Below are positions 1 to 7,401 of a stretch of 64,000 bases of DNA, piece by piece. The translations under genes and the position numbers were made by a program. Source of the stretch: Paraburkholderia bannensis (GTDB lineage Bacteria; Pseudomonadota; Gammaproteobacteria; Burkholderiales; Burkholderiaceae); NCBI RefSeq assembly GCF_014200455.1, contig NZ_JACHBW010000010.1, positions 62,001-126,000 of the forward strand, read 5' to 3'. A model generated the notes under the pieces. The model was not told where the DNA came from and ran no database searches. It worked only from the letters and a program-made list of their open reading frames with translations. Position 1 is the first letter of the stretch, and the number at the start of each line of letters is the position of its first letter.

Positions 1-1661
1 TCGTTGGGCGCGTCGGGCGGCGTGGACTTGCGCCAGCCGTCGATCAGATCGTTGCGCGTCATCGCGATCAGCAGCAGACACATCAGGCCGATGGCGAGGG
101 ACGTGATTTGCAACGCGCTCGCGCCGGGCCGCCGCTCCAGCGAGGCCAGCGCATAGCGCCAGCCCACGCCCGCGCGCGAATCGAGACCGTTGCGCTGGCT
201 GCGCGCCAGGCGCGCCGCGCCCCAGAGCGCCACGCGCGCGATCGCCGCGAACACCAGCAGGCCGAGCGCAAAGCCGCCCGCCACGATGCCGCCAAGCTTC
301 AGTTCACCCGCCGCCAGCACCAGCAGCCCCGCGAACAGCACGATGCCGATGGCGTAAGCGGCCCAGGCGGTGCGGCTCTCATCGCCCCATTCGCGGCGCA
401 GCACGCGCACCGGCGGCACGCGTGTGAGCGGCAGCAGCGGCGGCAAGGCGAAGCCGAGCAGCAGCACGAGCCCCGCCGCGACACCTTCGAGCGCGGGCAG
501 CGGCCCCGGATACGGTAGCGCCACGTCGATCAGCGTGCCCAGCCACGCTAGCAGCGCGAGATGCCCCGCGTAACCGAACGCCACGCCCACGCCCCCGCCA
601 ACCAGACCGAGGCCCGCGAATTCGAGCACGAAGATCGCGCGCAGCGTGCGCTGGCTCGCGCCAAGGCAACGCATCGTCGCGCAAGTGTCCAGGTGGCGGC
701 GCGTGTAGCGATGCGCGGCCATCGCGATGGCCACCGCCGCGAGCAGCGCGGTCAACAGCGACACGAGCGTGAGGAAATGGCGCGCGCGTTCGAGCGTCTG
801 GCGCACCTGCGGTTGGCCGTCCTTGAGCGATTCGAGCGCGACGCCGCGCATCTTGCCGCGCGTTTTGTCGCCGTCGACCTGCTCGCGCGCCCACGTGGAG
901 AACCGTGCGACGGCGGGATCGGCGCCCGCCACCAGCAGCCGGTAAGTGACACGGCTGCCGTAGCCGGTGAGGCCCGTCGAGGGCAGATCGGCCGCGTTGA
1001 GCAGCAGTCGCGGCGAGAAGTTGACGAAGGAGAAACCGCGGTCGAGTTCGCGCGTGATGATCGCGCCCACGGTCAGGGTTCGGGTGCCGACCTTGACCGC
1101 CCCGCCCACGCGGAGCTTGAGCGCATCGAGCAATTCGTCGTCCACCCAGACGGTGCCGGGCGGCGGAATGCCCTGCGCCTCATGGTCCGGCGCGCCGGGC
1201 GCGGATGCAATGCGCAATGCGCCGCGCAACGGATAGCGCGGCGACACCGCTTTGACGGCGGCAAGTCGCGCAGGCGCCTGCCTCGCCGCATCCGCGGCGG
1301 GCACGCTCACCATGCTGGGGAAGATCGCCGTCGTCGCGGTTTGCAAGGCGAGCGCCTGCGCCTCGCGCGCGAATATCGGATCGAGCGGGTGATCGGCGCG
1401 CACGATGAAATCGGCGGCGATCATGCGCTTGGCGTCGCGCTCCAGGCCGCGTTGCAGGCGATCGGCGAGAAAGCCCACGCTGGAAAGCGCCGCCACGGCC
1501 AGCACCAGCGCCAGCAGCAACATGGTCAGTTCGCCCGCGCGCCAGTCGCGCGCGCTCATGCGCGCAGCAAGGCGCACGAGGTCGGACCCGCTCAGGGAGG
1601 CACGTGCGGGCGTTACCGCAGCAGAAGACGATGCAGACGAGGAAGGATGAGCGCCGTTCAA
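1..1661 (-). CDS. FtsX-type ABC transporter permease (3' end cut by window)
   Basis: About 553 residues are visible; the C-terminus lies beyond position 1. The protein starts with a short Ser/Ala-rich stretch. A membrane segment follows near residues 45-65 (GELTMLLLALVLAVAALSSV), then a long extracytoplasmic domain, then membrane helices from about residue 310 onward (LTLVSLLTALLAAVAIAMA). That layout is typical of large MacB/YbbP-like permeases of about 800 residues, which work with an ATPase in lipid or lipoprotein traffic, or peptide/ester export. I chose a TTG start at 1661 because TTGA overlaps the stop of the upstream DUF4126 gene and GGAG lies about 9 nt before it. An internal ATG at 1559 (MSARDW) is the alternative. 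No ATPase gene is visible in the window, so the substrate is unknown. Confidence 0.85.
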   Translation of the reverse strand, partial: MNGAHPSSSASSSAAVTPARASLSGSDLVRLAARMSARDWRAGELTMLLLALVLAVAALSSVGFLADRLQRGLERDAKRMIAADFIVRADHPLDPIFAREAQALALQTATTAIFPSMVSVPAADAARQAPARLAAVKAVSPRYPLRGALRIASAPGAPDHEAQGIPPPGTVWVDDELLDALKLRVGGAVKVGTRTLTVGAIITRELDRGFSFVNFSPRLLLNAADLPSTGLTGYGSRVTYRLLVAGADPAVARFSTWAREQVDGDKTRGKMRGVALESLKDGQPQVRQTLERARHFLTLVSLLTALLAAVAIAMAAHRYTRRHLDTCATMRCLGASQRTLRAIFVLEFAGLGLVGGGVGVAFGYAGHLALLAWLGTLIDVALPYPGPLPALEGVAAGLVLLLGFALPPLLPLTRVPPVRVLRREWGDESRTAWAAYAIGIVLFAGLLVLAAGELKLGGIVAGGFALGLLVFAAIARVALWGAARLARSQRNGLDSRAGVGWRYALASLERRPGASALQITSLAIGLMCLLLIAMTRNDLIDGWRKSTPPDAPN

Positions 1662-2272
1662 TCGTGACGGCTCCGCAATGAAAACCGCGTGACCATATGC
1701 ATGGCCATGCCGCGAAAGCCGCCCTGCACGCCACGCCACAGACGCGGCAGCGCCCAGGTCGCCACCAGCAGGAACGCCAGCAGCATCACCAGAAACAACA
1801 AGGGCACGAAGAACGCCAGCAGCACGCCGACGAAGGTCATGCCGTCCTCGGCGCTGGAGGTGACGACGTTCGACACCGGCTCGGGCGACAGATTGATGAG
1901 CGCGCGCGTGCCGGCCTTGGCCAGATGCGCGGTGCCGGCGAGCGTGCCGCCGGCGAGCGCGGCAATCGTCAGCATGGCCGGATCGGCGTGGCCCAGTGCG
2001 CCCGCCGCCAGCACGGCGCCGGCCGGAATGCGGATAAACGTATGCACGGCATCCCACAGCGAATCGAGCGCGGGGATTTTATCGGCGAGGAATTCGAGGA
2101 CGGTGAACGCGGCGGCAAAGCCGATCACCCAGGGCGAGGACAGGATCGCGAGCGTGTCGGGTAGATGGATGATGCCCAGACGCTGCATCACGCCGGCCAT
2201 CAGCACCGTCAGGTAGAGGCGCAGGCCGCTGCCCCAGGACAGGCCTGCGGCGAGAGATAAGGGTTCCAGCAT
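1658..2272 (-). CDS. DUF4126 family membrane protein
   Basis: 204-residue hydrophobic protein with four to five likely membrane segments, including a C-terminal one rich in Phe/Leu (VLLAFFVPLLFLVMLLAFLL). The DUF4126 family has no established biochemical role. The N-terminal LSWGSGLRLYLTVLMAG stretch and the repeated small-residue helices (AGAVLAAGALGHADPAML) match my memory of the family. The start at 2272 is set by an excellent GAGGAGG ribosome binding site 5 nt upstream; the frame continues open upstream but without such a signal. The stop overlaps the TTG start of the downstream permease by 4 nt (TTGA), so the two are probably translationally coupled and co-transcribed. Confidence 0.8.
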   Translation of the reverse strand: MLEPLSLAAGLSWGSGLRLYLTVLMAGVMQRLGIIHLPDTLAILSSPWVIGFAAAFTVLEFLADKIPALDSLWDAVHTFIRIPAGAVLAAGALGHADPAMLTIAALAGGTLAGTAHLAKAGTRALINLSPEPVSNVVTSSAEDGMTFVGVLLAFFVPLLFLVMLLAFLLVATWALPRLWRGVQGGFRGMAMHMVTRFSLRSRHD

Positions 2273-2525
2273 GACTGCCTCCTCGCGCGAGGCTCGCGCG
2301 GCGCCGTTCCCCACGAAACGAGGCGTAGCGCGGCGTCCAGTTTCGTCCGGCGCGGCCCAGAAAGCCGGGGACAAAAAGACAGCGGCGCTCGCGGCGTCCG
2401 CGGCGCTTGAGTGTTATGGGGTGGACTCGGGTGGTGACCGTCCCATTATAGCCACGCACGCTGCGCCGCCGCAGTGCGGTTTTTGCATCCTGGTGCGTCG
2501 AAACCACGCCGATCGCACGATAAAT

Positions 2526-2543
2526 GGCGCGAAAATGCGCGCC
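2526..2543 (-). terminator. weak hairpin after gdx
   Basis: GGCGCG and CGCGCC form a 6-bp stem around a 6-nt loop, followed on the minus strand by ATTTAT. It lies about 35 nt past the gdx stop and could end that transcript. The stem is short and the T tract poor, so this is only a candidate. Confidence 0.3.
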
Positions 2544-2576
2544 GCATCACGGTGCCGCGCTCAGGACCCGCCCAGT

Positions 2577-2897
2577 TCAGGCCGCCGACGAAAGCTTGAG
2601 ACCAACCAGACCCGCCACGATCAACAAGGCGCTCAGCACGCGGGCGACGCTGACGGCTTCGCCCATCACGACGATGCCGAGCACGAACGCGCCGACCGCG
2701 CCGATACCGGTCCAGACCGCATAGGCGGTGCCCAGCGGCAACTGGCGCATGGCCAGCGCGAGCAGCCAGAAACTGCCGAGCGCCGTTACGACGGTGAAGA
2801 CCGACGGCCACAACCGCGTAAAACCTTCGGAAGATTTGAGACCGGTGGCCCAAGCCACTTCGAGCACGCCGGCAATGAGGAGATAGAGCCAGGGCAT
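2577..2897 (-). CDS. gdx: SMR-family guanidinium exporter Gdx (SugE)
   Basis: 106-residue small multidrug resistance protein with four helices, which is the usual family length. The N-terminus MPWLYLLIAGVLEVAWATGL contains the conserved membrane glutamate (Glu13) of SMR transporters. It also has the WATGLKSSEGFTRLWPS and LGTAYAVWTGIGAVG signatures of the SugE/Gdx branch, which exports guanidinium ion in exchange for protons and works as a dual-topology homodimer. The start at 2897 was chosen over in-frame upstream codons because GGAG lies 9 nt before it and because the upstream sequence folds into a guanidine-II riboswitch. Guanidinium export rather than general quaternary-ammonium efflux is therefore the best-supported role. 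Confidence 0.93.
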   Translation of the reverse strand: MPWLYLLIAGVLEVAWATGLKSSEGFTRLWPSVFTVVTALGSFWLLALAMRQLPLGTAYAVWTGIGAVGAFVLGIVVMGEAVSVARVLSALLIVAGLVGLKLSSAA

Positions 2898-2920
2898 CAG
2901 GAACGCTCCATAAGCAAAAT

Positions 2921-2968
2921 GGGGCCGTCCCCGAAAAAAGAAAAGCGCCAGGTCGTCCTTACGCTTTT
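2921..2968 (-). promoter_or_regulatory. guanidine-II (mini-ykkC) riboswitch
   Basis: On the minus strand two successive hairpins each carry an ACGR tetraloop, the hallmark of this class. The first (2968-2941) has a 7-bp outer stem AAAAGCG/CGCTTTT, a 2x2 internal loop and an AGG-ACGA-CCT tip. The second (2932-2921) is GGGG-ACGG-CCCC. An 8-nt pyrimidine linker separates them. The gdx ribosome binding site GGAG begins 15 nt after the second hairpin, so ligand binding probably controls its exposure. This class is known to bind guanidine with both loops and to sit before gdx/sugE genes, as here. Sequence and context agree; the fold was done by eye. Confidence 0.85.
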
Positions 2969-2971
2969 GTA

Positions 2972-2977
2972 AGTATA
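2972..2977 (-). promoter_or_regulatory. candidate -10 box for gdx riboswitch transcript
   Basis: TATACT on the minus strand ends 3 nt before the first riboswitch stem, so transcription would begin at about the first bases of the aptamer. No convincing -35 box is present at 16-18 nt. Confidence 0.4.
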
Positions 2978-3020
2978 TCAAAGGGCGTCAAAGCTGGCCC
3001 ACTGCGCCCGCTCACTTCGC

Positions 3021-3719
3021 TTACTGCACGCCCACGAGCCGATAACCCACGCCTGTCTCGGTGATGATGTGCTCGGGTTGGGCGGGATCGCGCTCCAGTT
3101 TCTGGCGCAGATGCGCCATATAGATACGCAGATAGTGGCTGCTTTCCACGTGCGACGGCCCCCAGACTTCGCGCAGCAATTGCCGGTGCGTCAGCACGCG
3201 CCCCGCGTCGCGCACGAGCGTGGCGAGCAGCCGGTATTCGATCGGCGTGAGATGCACGGGCGCGCCCTCGCGCGTCACCTGGCGCAGCCCCAGATCGACC
3301 GTCACTGCGCCAAAGCTCACTTGCGGTTCCTCGTTCGCGCCGCCTCGATTACGGCGGCGCAGATGCGCGCGAATGCGCGCGAGCAGTTCGGATACGCCAA
3401 ACGGCTTGGTCAGATAATCGTCGGCCCCGGCGTCGAGCGCGGCGACCTTCTCGCTTTCCTGGGTGCGCGCGGACAGCACGATCACCGGCAGATCGCTCCA
3501 GCCACGCAGTTCGCGGATCACGTCGAGGCCGTCCGTATCGGGCAGCCCCAGATCGACGATCACGAGATCGGGCTTGCGCGTGGCCGCTTCCACCAGCCCC
3601 TGTTTGCCGGTTTCGGCGTCGTAGACGGCGATGCCCTCGCCTTCCAGCGAGGCGCGCACGAAGCGGCGGATCTGCTTTTCGTCTTCGATCAGAACAACGG
3701 CGAGACTCGGGTCACTCAT
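3021..3719 (-). CDS. kdpE: KdpE, response regulator of potassium uptake
   Basis: 232-residue OmpR-type response regulator. The receiver domain covers about residues 8-120, with the acidic cluster EDE at 12-14, the phosphoacceptor Asp56 (VIVDLGLPDTDG) and Lys105 (DYLTKPFG). The winged-helix DNA-binding domain is C-terminal and ends GVGYRLVGVQ. KdpE accepts phosphate from KdpD and activates kdpFABC under potassium limitation or osmotic stress. The start at 3719 matches family N-termini; the 64 extra in-frame codons upstream lie inside kdpD and are not KdpE-like. The start overlaps the end of kdpD by 8 nt, which indicates translational coupling. Confidence 0.95.
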   Translation of the reverse strand: MSDPSLAVVLIEDEKQIRRFVRASLEGEGIAVYDAETGKQGLVEAATRKPDLVIVDLGLPDTDGLDVIRELRGWSDLPVIVLSARTQESEKVAALDAGADDYLTKPFGVSELLARIRAHLRRRNRGGANEEPQVSFGAVTVDLGLRQVTREGAPVHLTPIEYRLLATLVRDAGRVLTHRQLLREVWGPSHVESSHYLRIYMAHLRQKLERDPAQPEHIITETGVGYRLVGVQ

Positions 3720-6624
3720 GGGCGGCATTCGAATCGAGAGGTTTGGTGGAGACTGCGTGCGGATCGTCCGCGTGATCGAGCTGTGCGCCGTCGTCTGCTT
3801 CTTCGTGTGCCTCGTCGTGCGCATCGTCAGGAACATCGGCGGGCAGCGGCGGCGGCTCTTCGACCGGCAGCGCGAACCAGAACGACGCGCCCAGCACATG
3901 GCCATCGGCATCCACGCGATTGGACGCGCCGATTGTACCGCCGTGCGCCTCCACGATCGCGCGGCAGATCGCGAGCCCCAGGCCGATGCCCGGCTTGGCC
4001 GACTCCTTCTCGCCGCGCGTGAACTTCTCGAACACGCGCTCGCCCATGCCGTGCGGCAGGCCCGGCCCGCGATCGTCGATGCTCACACGCACGAAGGACT
4101 GGCCGCCTTCGTCAACGCGACGCGCGGCAATCGTCAGCGGCGTATCGGCGGGCGTGTATTTCGCGGCGTTTTCCAGCAGATTGGAAAACAGCCGCTCCAT
4201 CAGCACGGCGTCGAGTTGCAGCAACGGCAGACCTTCTTCGAGCTTCACCTGGACCGGGTGACGCGCCAGCACACGTCGGCACGCAGCCAGCGCCGCGCCC
4301 ACCGTTTCCTCCAGCAGCGTCCACTGGCGGTTGAGCTTGAGACTGCCCGCCTGCAGCCGCGCCATATCGAGCAGATTCGTGACGATGCCGGTCATGCGCA
4401 GCGCCTCGTCGTGGATCGCCTCGATCAGCTCGCCCTCGCGCGCGGTTTGCGGATCGTGCGTAGCAGTGCTCGGCTCGTGCGTCTGCGCGAGCATCGACGA
4501 GAAACCGACGATGGTCGTAAGCGGCGTGCGCAGATCGTGCGAGATCGCCGACAGCAGCGAATTGCGCAACCGCTCCGACTCCATATTGACGAGCGCGTCG
4601 CGCGCGATCTCGACGTAGTGCACGCGTTCCAGCGCGAGCGCGATCTGCGCGGCGAAGGCGTCGAGCATGCGCTGCTGCTCCGGCACCTGCAATTCGCGCG
4701 CATCGCGCGTCACCACGGCGAGCACGCCGCGCGTGCGCATCGGCGCTTTGAGCGGCAGATAGCGCGCCGCCGCCGCAGGCAGCGTGTCGGTGCCGTGGCC
4801 GGCGGGCTTTTGCTGGTCGTAGACCCACTGGCCGACGTCGATATCGAGACTCGACGCATCGAGCATGATCTGCGGATCGGGGTCCTCGATCTTTTGCTGG
4901 ACCTTGTCCGCGCTATCGGGCAGCAGGATCGCCACGCGCGCGCCGAACACCTCGCTCACATGGCGGCTGCCGATCGCGACGATCTGCTCGGTCGCCAGCG
5001 CCGCCGCCAGTTCGCGCGCCATCGCGTACATCGCGCCGGTGCGCTGTTCGCGCCGCTGCGCGACGCTCGCCTCGCGCCGCAAGCTCGACGTGAGATGGCT
5101 GATGACCAGCGAGGTCAGCAGCATGCCCACGAAGGTCAGCAGATATTGCGTGTCGCTCACAGAAAACGACAGCCGCGGCGGCACGAAGAAAAAGTCGTAG
5201 GCCGCCACGCTCGCGAACGAGAGCAGCACGCCCGGGCCGCGCCCGAGCTTCGTCGCCGTGAAAATGACGCCGAGCAGATACAGCATCACCAGATTGGCCA
5301 GCGCGATGCGGTCGTTCAACTGGTTCGCGAGCAAGGTGATGCAGGCGCAGATCACCATTGCCGCCGCATAGGCGCGCGGCGGCGAGCGGTTCGCGCCGCC
5401 CTGCCCGATCGCAGCGCGCCAGGCGTTGGCCGCGCGCGCGGCCGCCGAGCCGCCTTCGAGTTCGCGGCCGTTGAGGCGGTCGATCTCGTTGCCGGTGGCG
5501 CGCACCAGCGTCAGATCGGCGTCACCCGCTTTTTCGGCGAGGCGCTCGCCGAACGGACGCTTGAGCCAGCGCGAAAGCCCCGAGCGCAGCGACGCGCCCG
5601 CGATCAGCTTCGACACATTGCGCAGCCGCGCGTAGCCCGCGAGCGTGACGGCGGCGTCCTCCCCGGCGAGCGTCGAGGTTTCCGCGCCCAGTTCCGAGGC
5701 GAGCTTGAGCGCGCCCAGCGTGCGCTCCCGAATCGCATCGGGCAGACGCTGAAGTCTGGGCGTCTCCACATACACGGCGATCCAGTCGGCGCGCAGACTC
5801 GCGGCCAGACGCGCCGCCGCGCGCACCAGCGCAGGCGCTTCGGGACCGGGGCCGACGCACACCAGCAGCCGCTCGCGCGCCTGCCAGACATGCTGGATCG
5901 AGCGGTCGGCGCGGTACTCGTGCATCTGCGCATCGACGCGGTCGGCGGTGCGGCGCAGCGCCAGCTCGCGCAGCGCGATCAGATTGCCCTTGCGGAAGAA
6001 GTTGCGCACCGCGCGCTCGGCCTGGGCAGGCAGATAGACCTTGCCGTCGCGCATGCGATCGAGCAGTTCCTCGGCGGGCAGGTCGACCAGCGTGACTTCG
6101 TCCGCGCCGTCGAACACGCGGTCGGGCACCGTCTCCCAGACGCGGATGCCGGTGATCTGTCCCACTACGTCGTTGAGGCTTTCCAGATGCTGGACGTTGA
6201 CGGTCGTGTACACGTCAATGCCCGCGTCCAGCAGTTCGTAGACATCCTGCCAGCGTTTCAGGTGCCGCGCACCGGGCACGTTCGAATGCGCGAGTTCGTC
6301 GACCAGCACGAGTTGCGGCTTGCGCGCGAGCGCGGCGTCCAGATCGAATTCGTCGAGCATGCGCCCGCGATACGCGAGACGCTGGCGTGGCAACACGTCA
6401 AGGCCATTGGTGAGCGCGGCGGTTTCGCTGCGCCCATGCGTTTCGACGATGCCGACCACCACGTCCACGCCGTCTTCGGCGCGGCGTCGCGCGGCCTGCA
6501 ACATCGCATAGGTCTTGCCGACGCCCGCCGAGGCGCCGAAGAAAATCTTGAGCTTGCCGCGGCGGCGTTTTTCTTCCTCGCGCTGCAGGCGGTCGAGGAG
6601 TTCGTCGGGATCGGGGCGGTTCAT
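3712..6624 (-). CDS. kdpD: KdpD, potassium-sensing histidine kinase
   Basis: 970 residues. Order of domains: KdpD N-terminal domain with Walker A GASAGVGKT near residue 30 and Walker B-like DELAHSN; a universal-stress-protein-like domain (about 250-370); four clustered membrane helices (about 420-520, DUF4118); a GAF-like region; HisKA with the phosphoacceptor His696 in SHDLRTPLT; and HATPase (DDRGPGLP, GIGLGLAIC). KdpD senses potassium and ionic conditions and controls KdpE. It is roughly 75 residues longer than the E. coli protein. Part of the excess is a C-terminal tail rich in Pro, Asp, Glu and His after the ATPase domain (EEPPPLPADVPDDAHDEAH). kdpC ends 165 nt upstream with a hairpin between, so kdpDE may be expressed partly apart from kdpFABC. 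Confidence 0.95.
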   Translation of the reverse strand: MNRPDPDELLDRLQREEEKRRRGKLKIFFGASAGVGKTYAMLQAARRRAEDGVDVVVGIVETHGRSETAALTNGLDVLPRQRLAYRGRMLDEFDLDAALARKPQLVLVDELAHSNVPGARHLKRWQDVYELLDAGIDVYTTVNVQHLESLNDVVGQITGIRVWETVPDRVFDGADEVTLVDLPAEELLDRMRDGKVYLPAQAERAVRNFFRKGNLIALRELALRRTADRVDAQMHEYRADRSIQHVWQARERLLVCVGPGPEAPALVRAAARLAASLRADWIAVYVETPRLQRLPDAIRERTLGALKLASELGAETSTLAGEDAAVTLAGYARLRNVSKLIAGASLRSGLSRWLKRPFGERLAEKAGDADLTLVRATGNEIDRLNGRELEGGSAAARAANAWRAAIGQGGANRSPPRAYAAAMVICACITLLANQLNDRIALANLVMLYLLGVIFTATKLGRGPGVLLSFASVAAYDFFFVPPRLSFSVSDTQYLLTFVGMLLTSLVISHLTSSLRREASVAQRREQRTGAMYAMARELAAALATEQIVAIGSRHVSEVFGARVAILLPDSADKVQQKIEDPDPQIMLDASSLDIDVGQWVYDQQKPAGHGTDTLPAAAARYLPLKAPMRTRGVLAVVTRDARELQVPEQQRMLDAFAAQIALALERVHYVEIARDALVNMESERLRNSLLSAISHDLRTPLTTIVGFSSMLAQTHEPSTATHDPQTAREGELIEAIHDEALRMTGIVTNLLDMARLQAGSLKLNRQWTLLEETVGAALAACRRVLARHPVQVKLEEGLPLLQLDAVLMERLFSNLLENAAKYTPADTPLTIAARRVDEGGQSFVRVSIDDRGPGLPHGMGERVFEKFTRGEKESAKPGIGLGLAICRAIVEAHGGTIGASNRVDADGHVLGASFWFALPVEEPPPLPADVPDDAHDEAHEEADDGAQLDHADDPHAVSTKPLDSNAAHE

Positions 6625-6739
6625 GCAGTTTTATGCCGGTATATGCCGAATTCAGGCCGAATTTAGCCCGATTGATACGTCGATTTCATAGGTAGCGCGC
6701 CAGGAGTCGATGGTCTCACTGCGGCCGCAGAATGGCAAA

Positions 6740-6765
6740 CCGCACGCCGCTTGCACGGCGTGCGG
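6740..6765 (-). terminator. hairpin between kdpC and kdpD
   Basis: A perfect 10-bp inverted repeat, CCGCACGCCG and CGGCGTGCGG, surrounds a 6-nt loop, and on the minus strand TTTG follows. It sits 25 nt after the kdpC stop. A full T tract is absent, so it could be a partial terminator or an mRNA-stabilising hairpin that lowers kdpDE relative to kdpFABC. Confidence 0.5.
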
Positions 6766-6789
6766 CACCATCCCATCGAGCAAGATCGC

Positions 6790-7368
6790 TCAGCTCACAT
6801 CTTTGCCGTCGAGCGCCAGATTCAGTTTCAGCACGTTCACGCGCGGCTCGCCGAACAGGCCGAACTGGCGGCCCTTCGTGTAGCGGTCCACCAGCGCCTG
6901 CACATCGCTGGGGTTGATATGGCGCGCCTTGGCCACGCGCGCGACCTGATACGCGGCGGCGGCAGGCGAAATCTCAGGATCGAGACCGCTGGCCGACGAG
7001 GTCACGAGATCGGCGGGAATCGGCTGCGAGACGTCGGTGCCTGCGGCCTTCAGCGCCTCGATGCGGCCTTTGACCTCATCGGCGAGCGCCGGGTTGGTCG
7101 GCCCGAGATTCGAGCCGCCCGAGCCTTGCGCGTTGTACGGCATCGGCGAAGTGGCCGACAGACGGCCCCAGAAGTATTGAGGCGCGTCGAACTGCTGGCC
7201 GATCAACTCGCTGCCCACCACCTTGCCGTTCACCTCCACCAGGCTGCCGTTGACCTGGCGATGAAACACCGCCTGGCCGAACGCCGTCATCACGGCGGGA
7301 TAGACGAGACCGGTGATCACCGCGAGCACGGCGAACAGCACGATCAAGGGACGAAATTGCGCTTTCAT
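6790..7368 (-). CDS. kdpC: KdpC, potassium-transporting ATPase subunit
   Basis: 192 residues, the family's usual length. One N-terminal membrane helix (PLIVLFAVLAVITGLVYPAV) is followed by a periplasmic domain. The conserved KdpC segments are present: DAPQYFWGRLSATSPMPYNA, SNLGPTNPAL, ADLVTSSASGLDPEISPAAA. KdpC stabilises the KdpFABC complex and aids ATP binding. I prefer the ATG at 7368 over the in-frame ATG at 7374, because AGGA is 6 nt from the former and directly abuts the latter. The gene follows kdpB by 33 nt. Confidence 0.95.
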   Translation of the reverse strand: MKAQFRPLIVLFAVLAVITGLVYPAVMTAFGQAVFHRQVNGSLVEVNGKVVGSELIGQQFDAPQYFWGRLSATSPMPYNAQGSGGSNLGPTNPALADEVKGRIEALKAAGTDVSQPIPADLVTSSASGLDPEISPAAAAYQVARVAKARHINPSDVQALVDRYTKGRQFGLFGEPRVNVLKLNLALDGKDVS

Positions 7369-7401
7369 ATGCATTCCTGTCTAAAAAGTCGCGCGCGCGG
7401 C

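Noticed and set aside
3631..6666. Plus-strand open frame of about 1000 codons opposite kdpD
   Set aside because: Composition is Arg/His/Gln-rich nonsense typical of the antisense of high-GC genes; no motif or ribosome binding site, and kdpD on the other strand is unmistakable.
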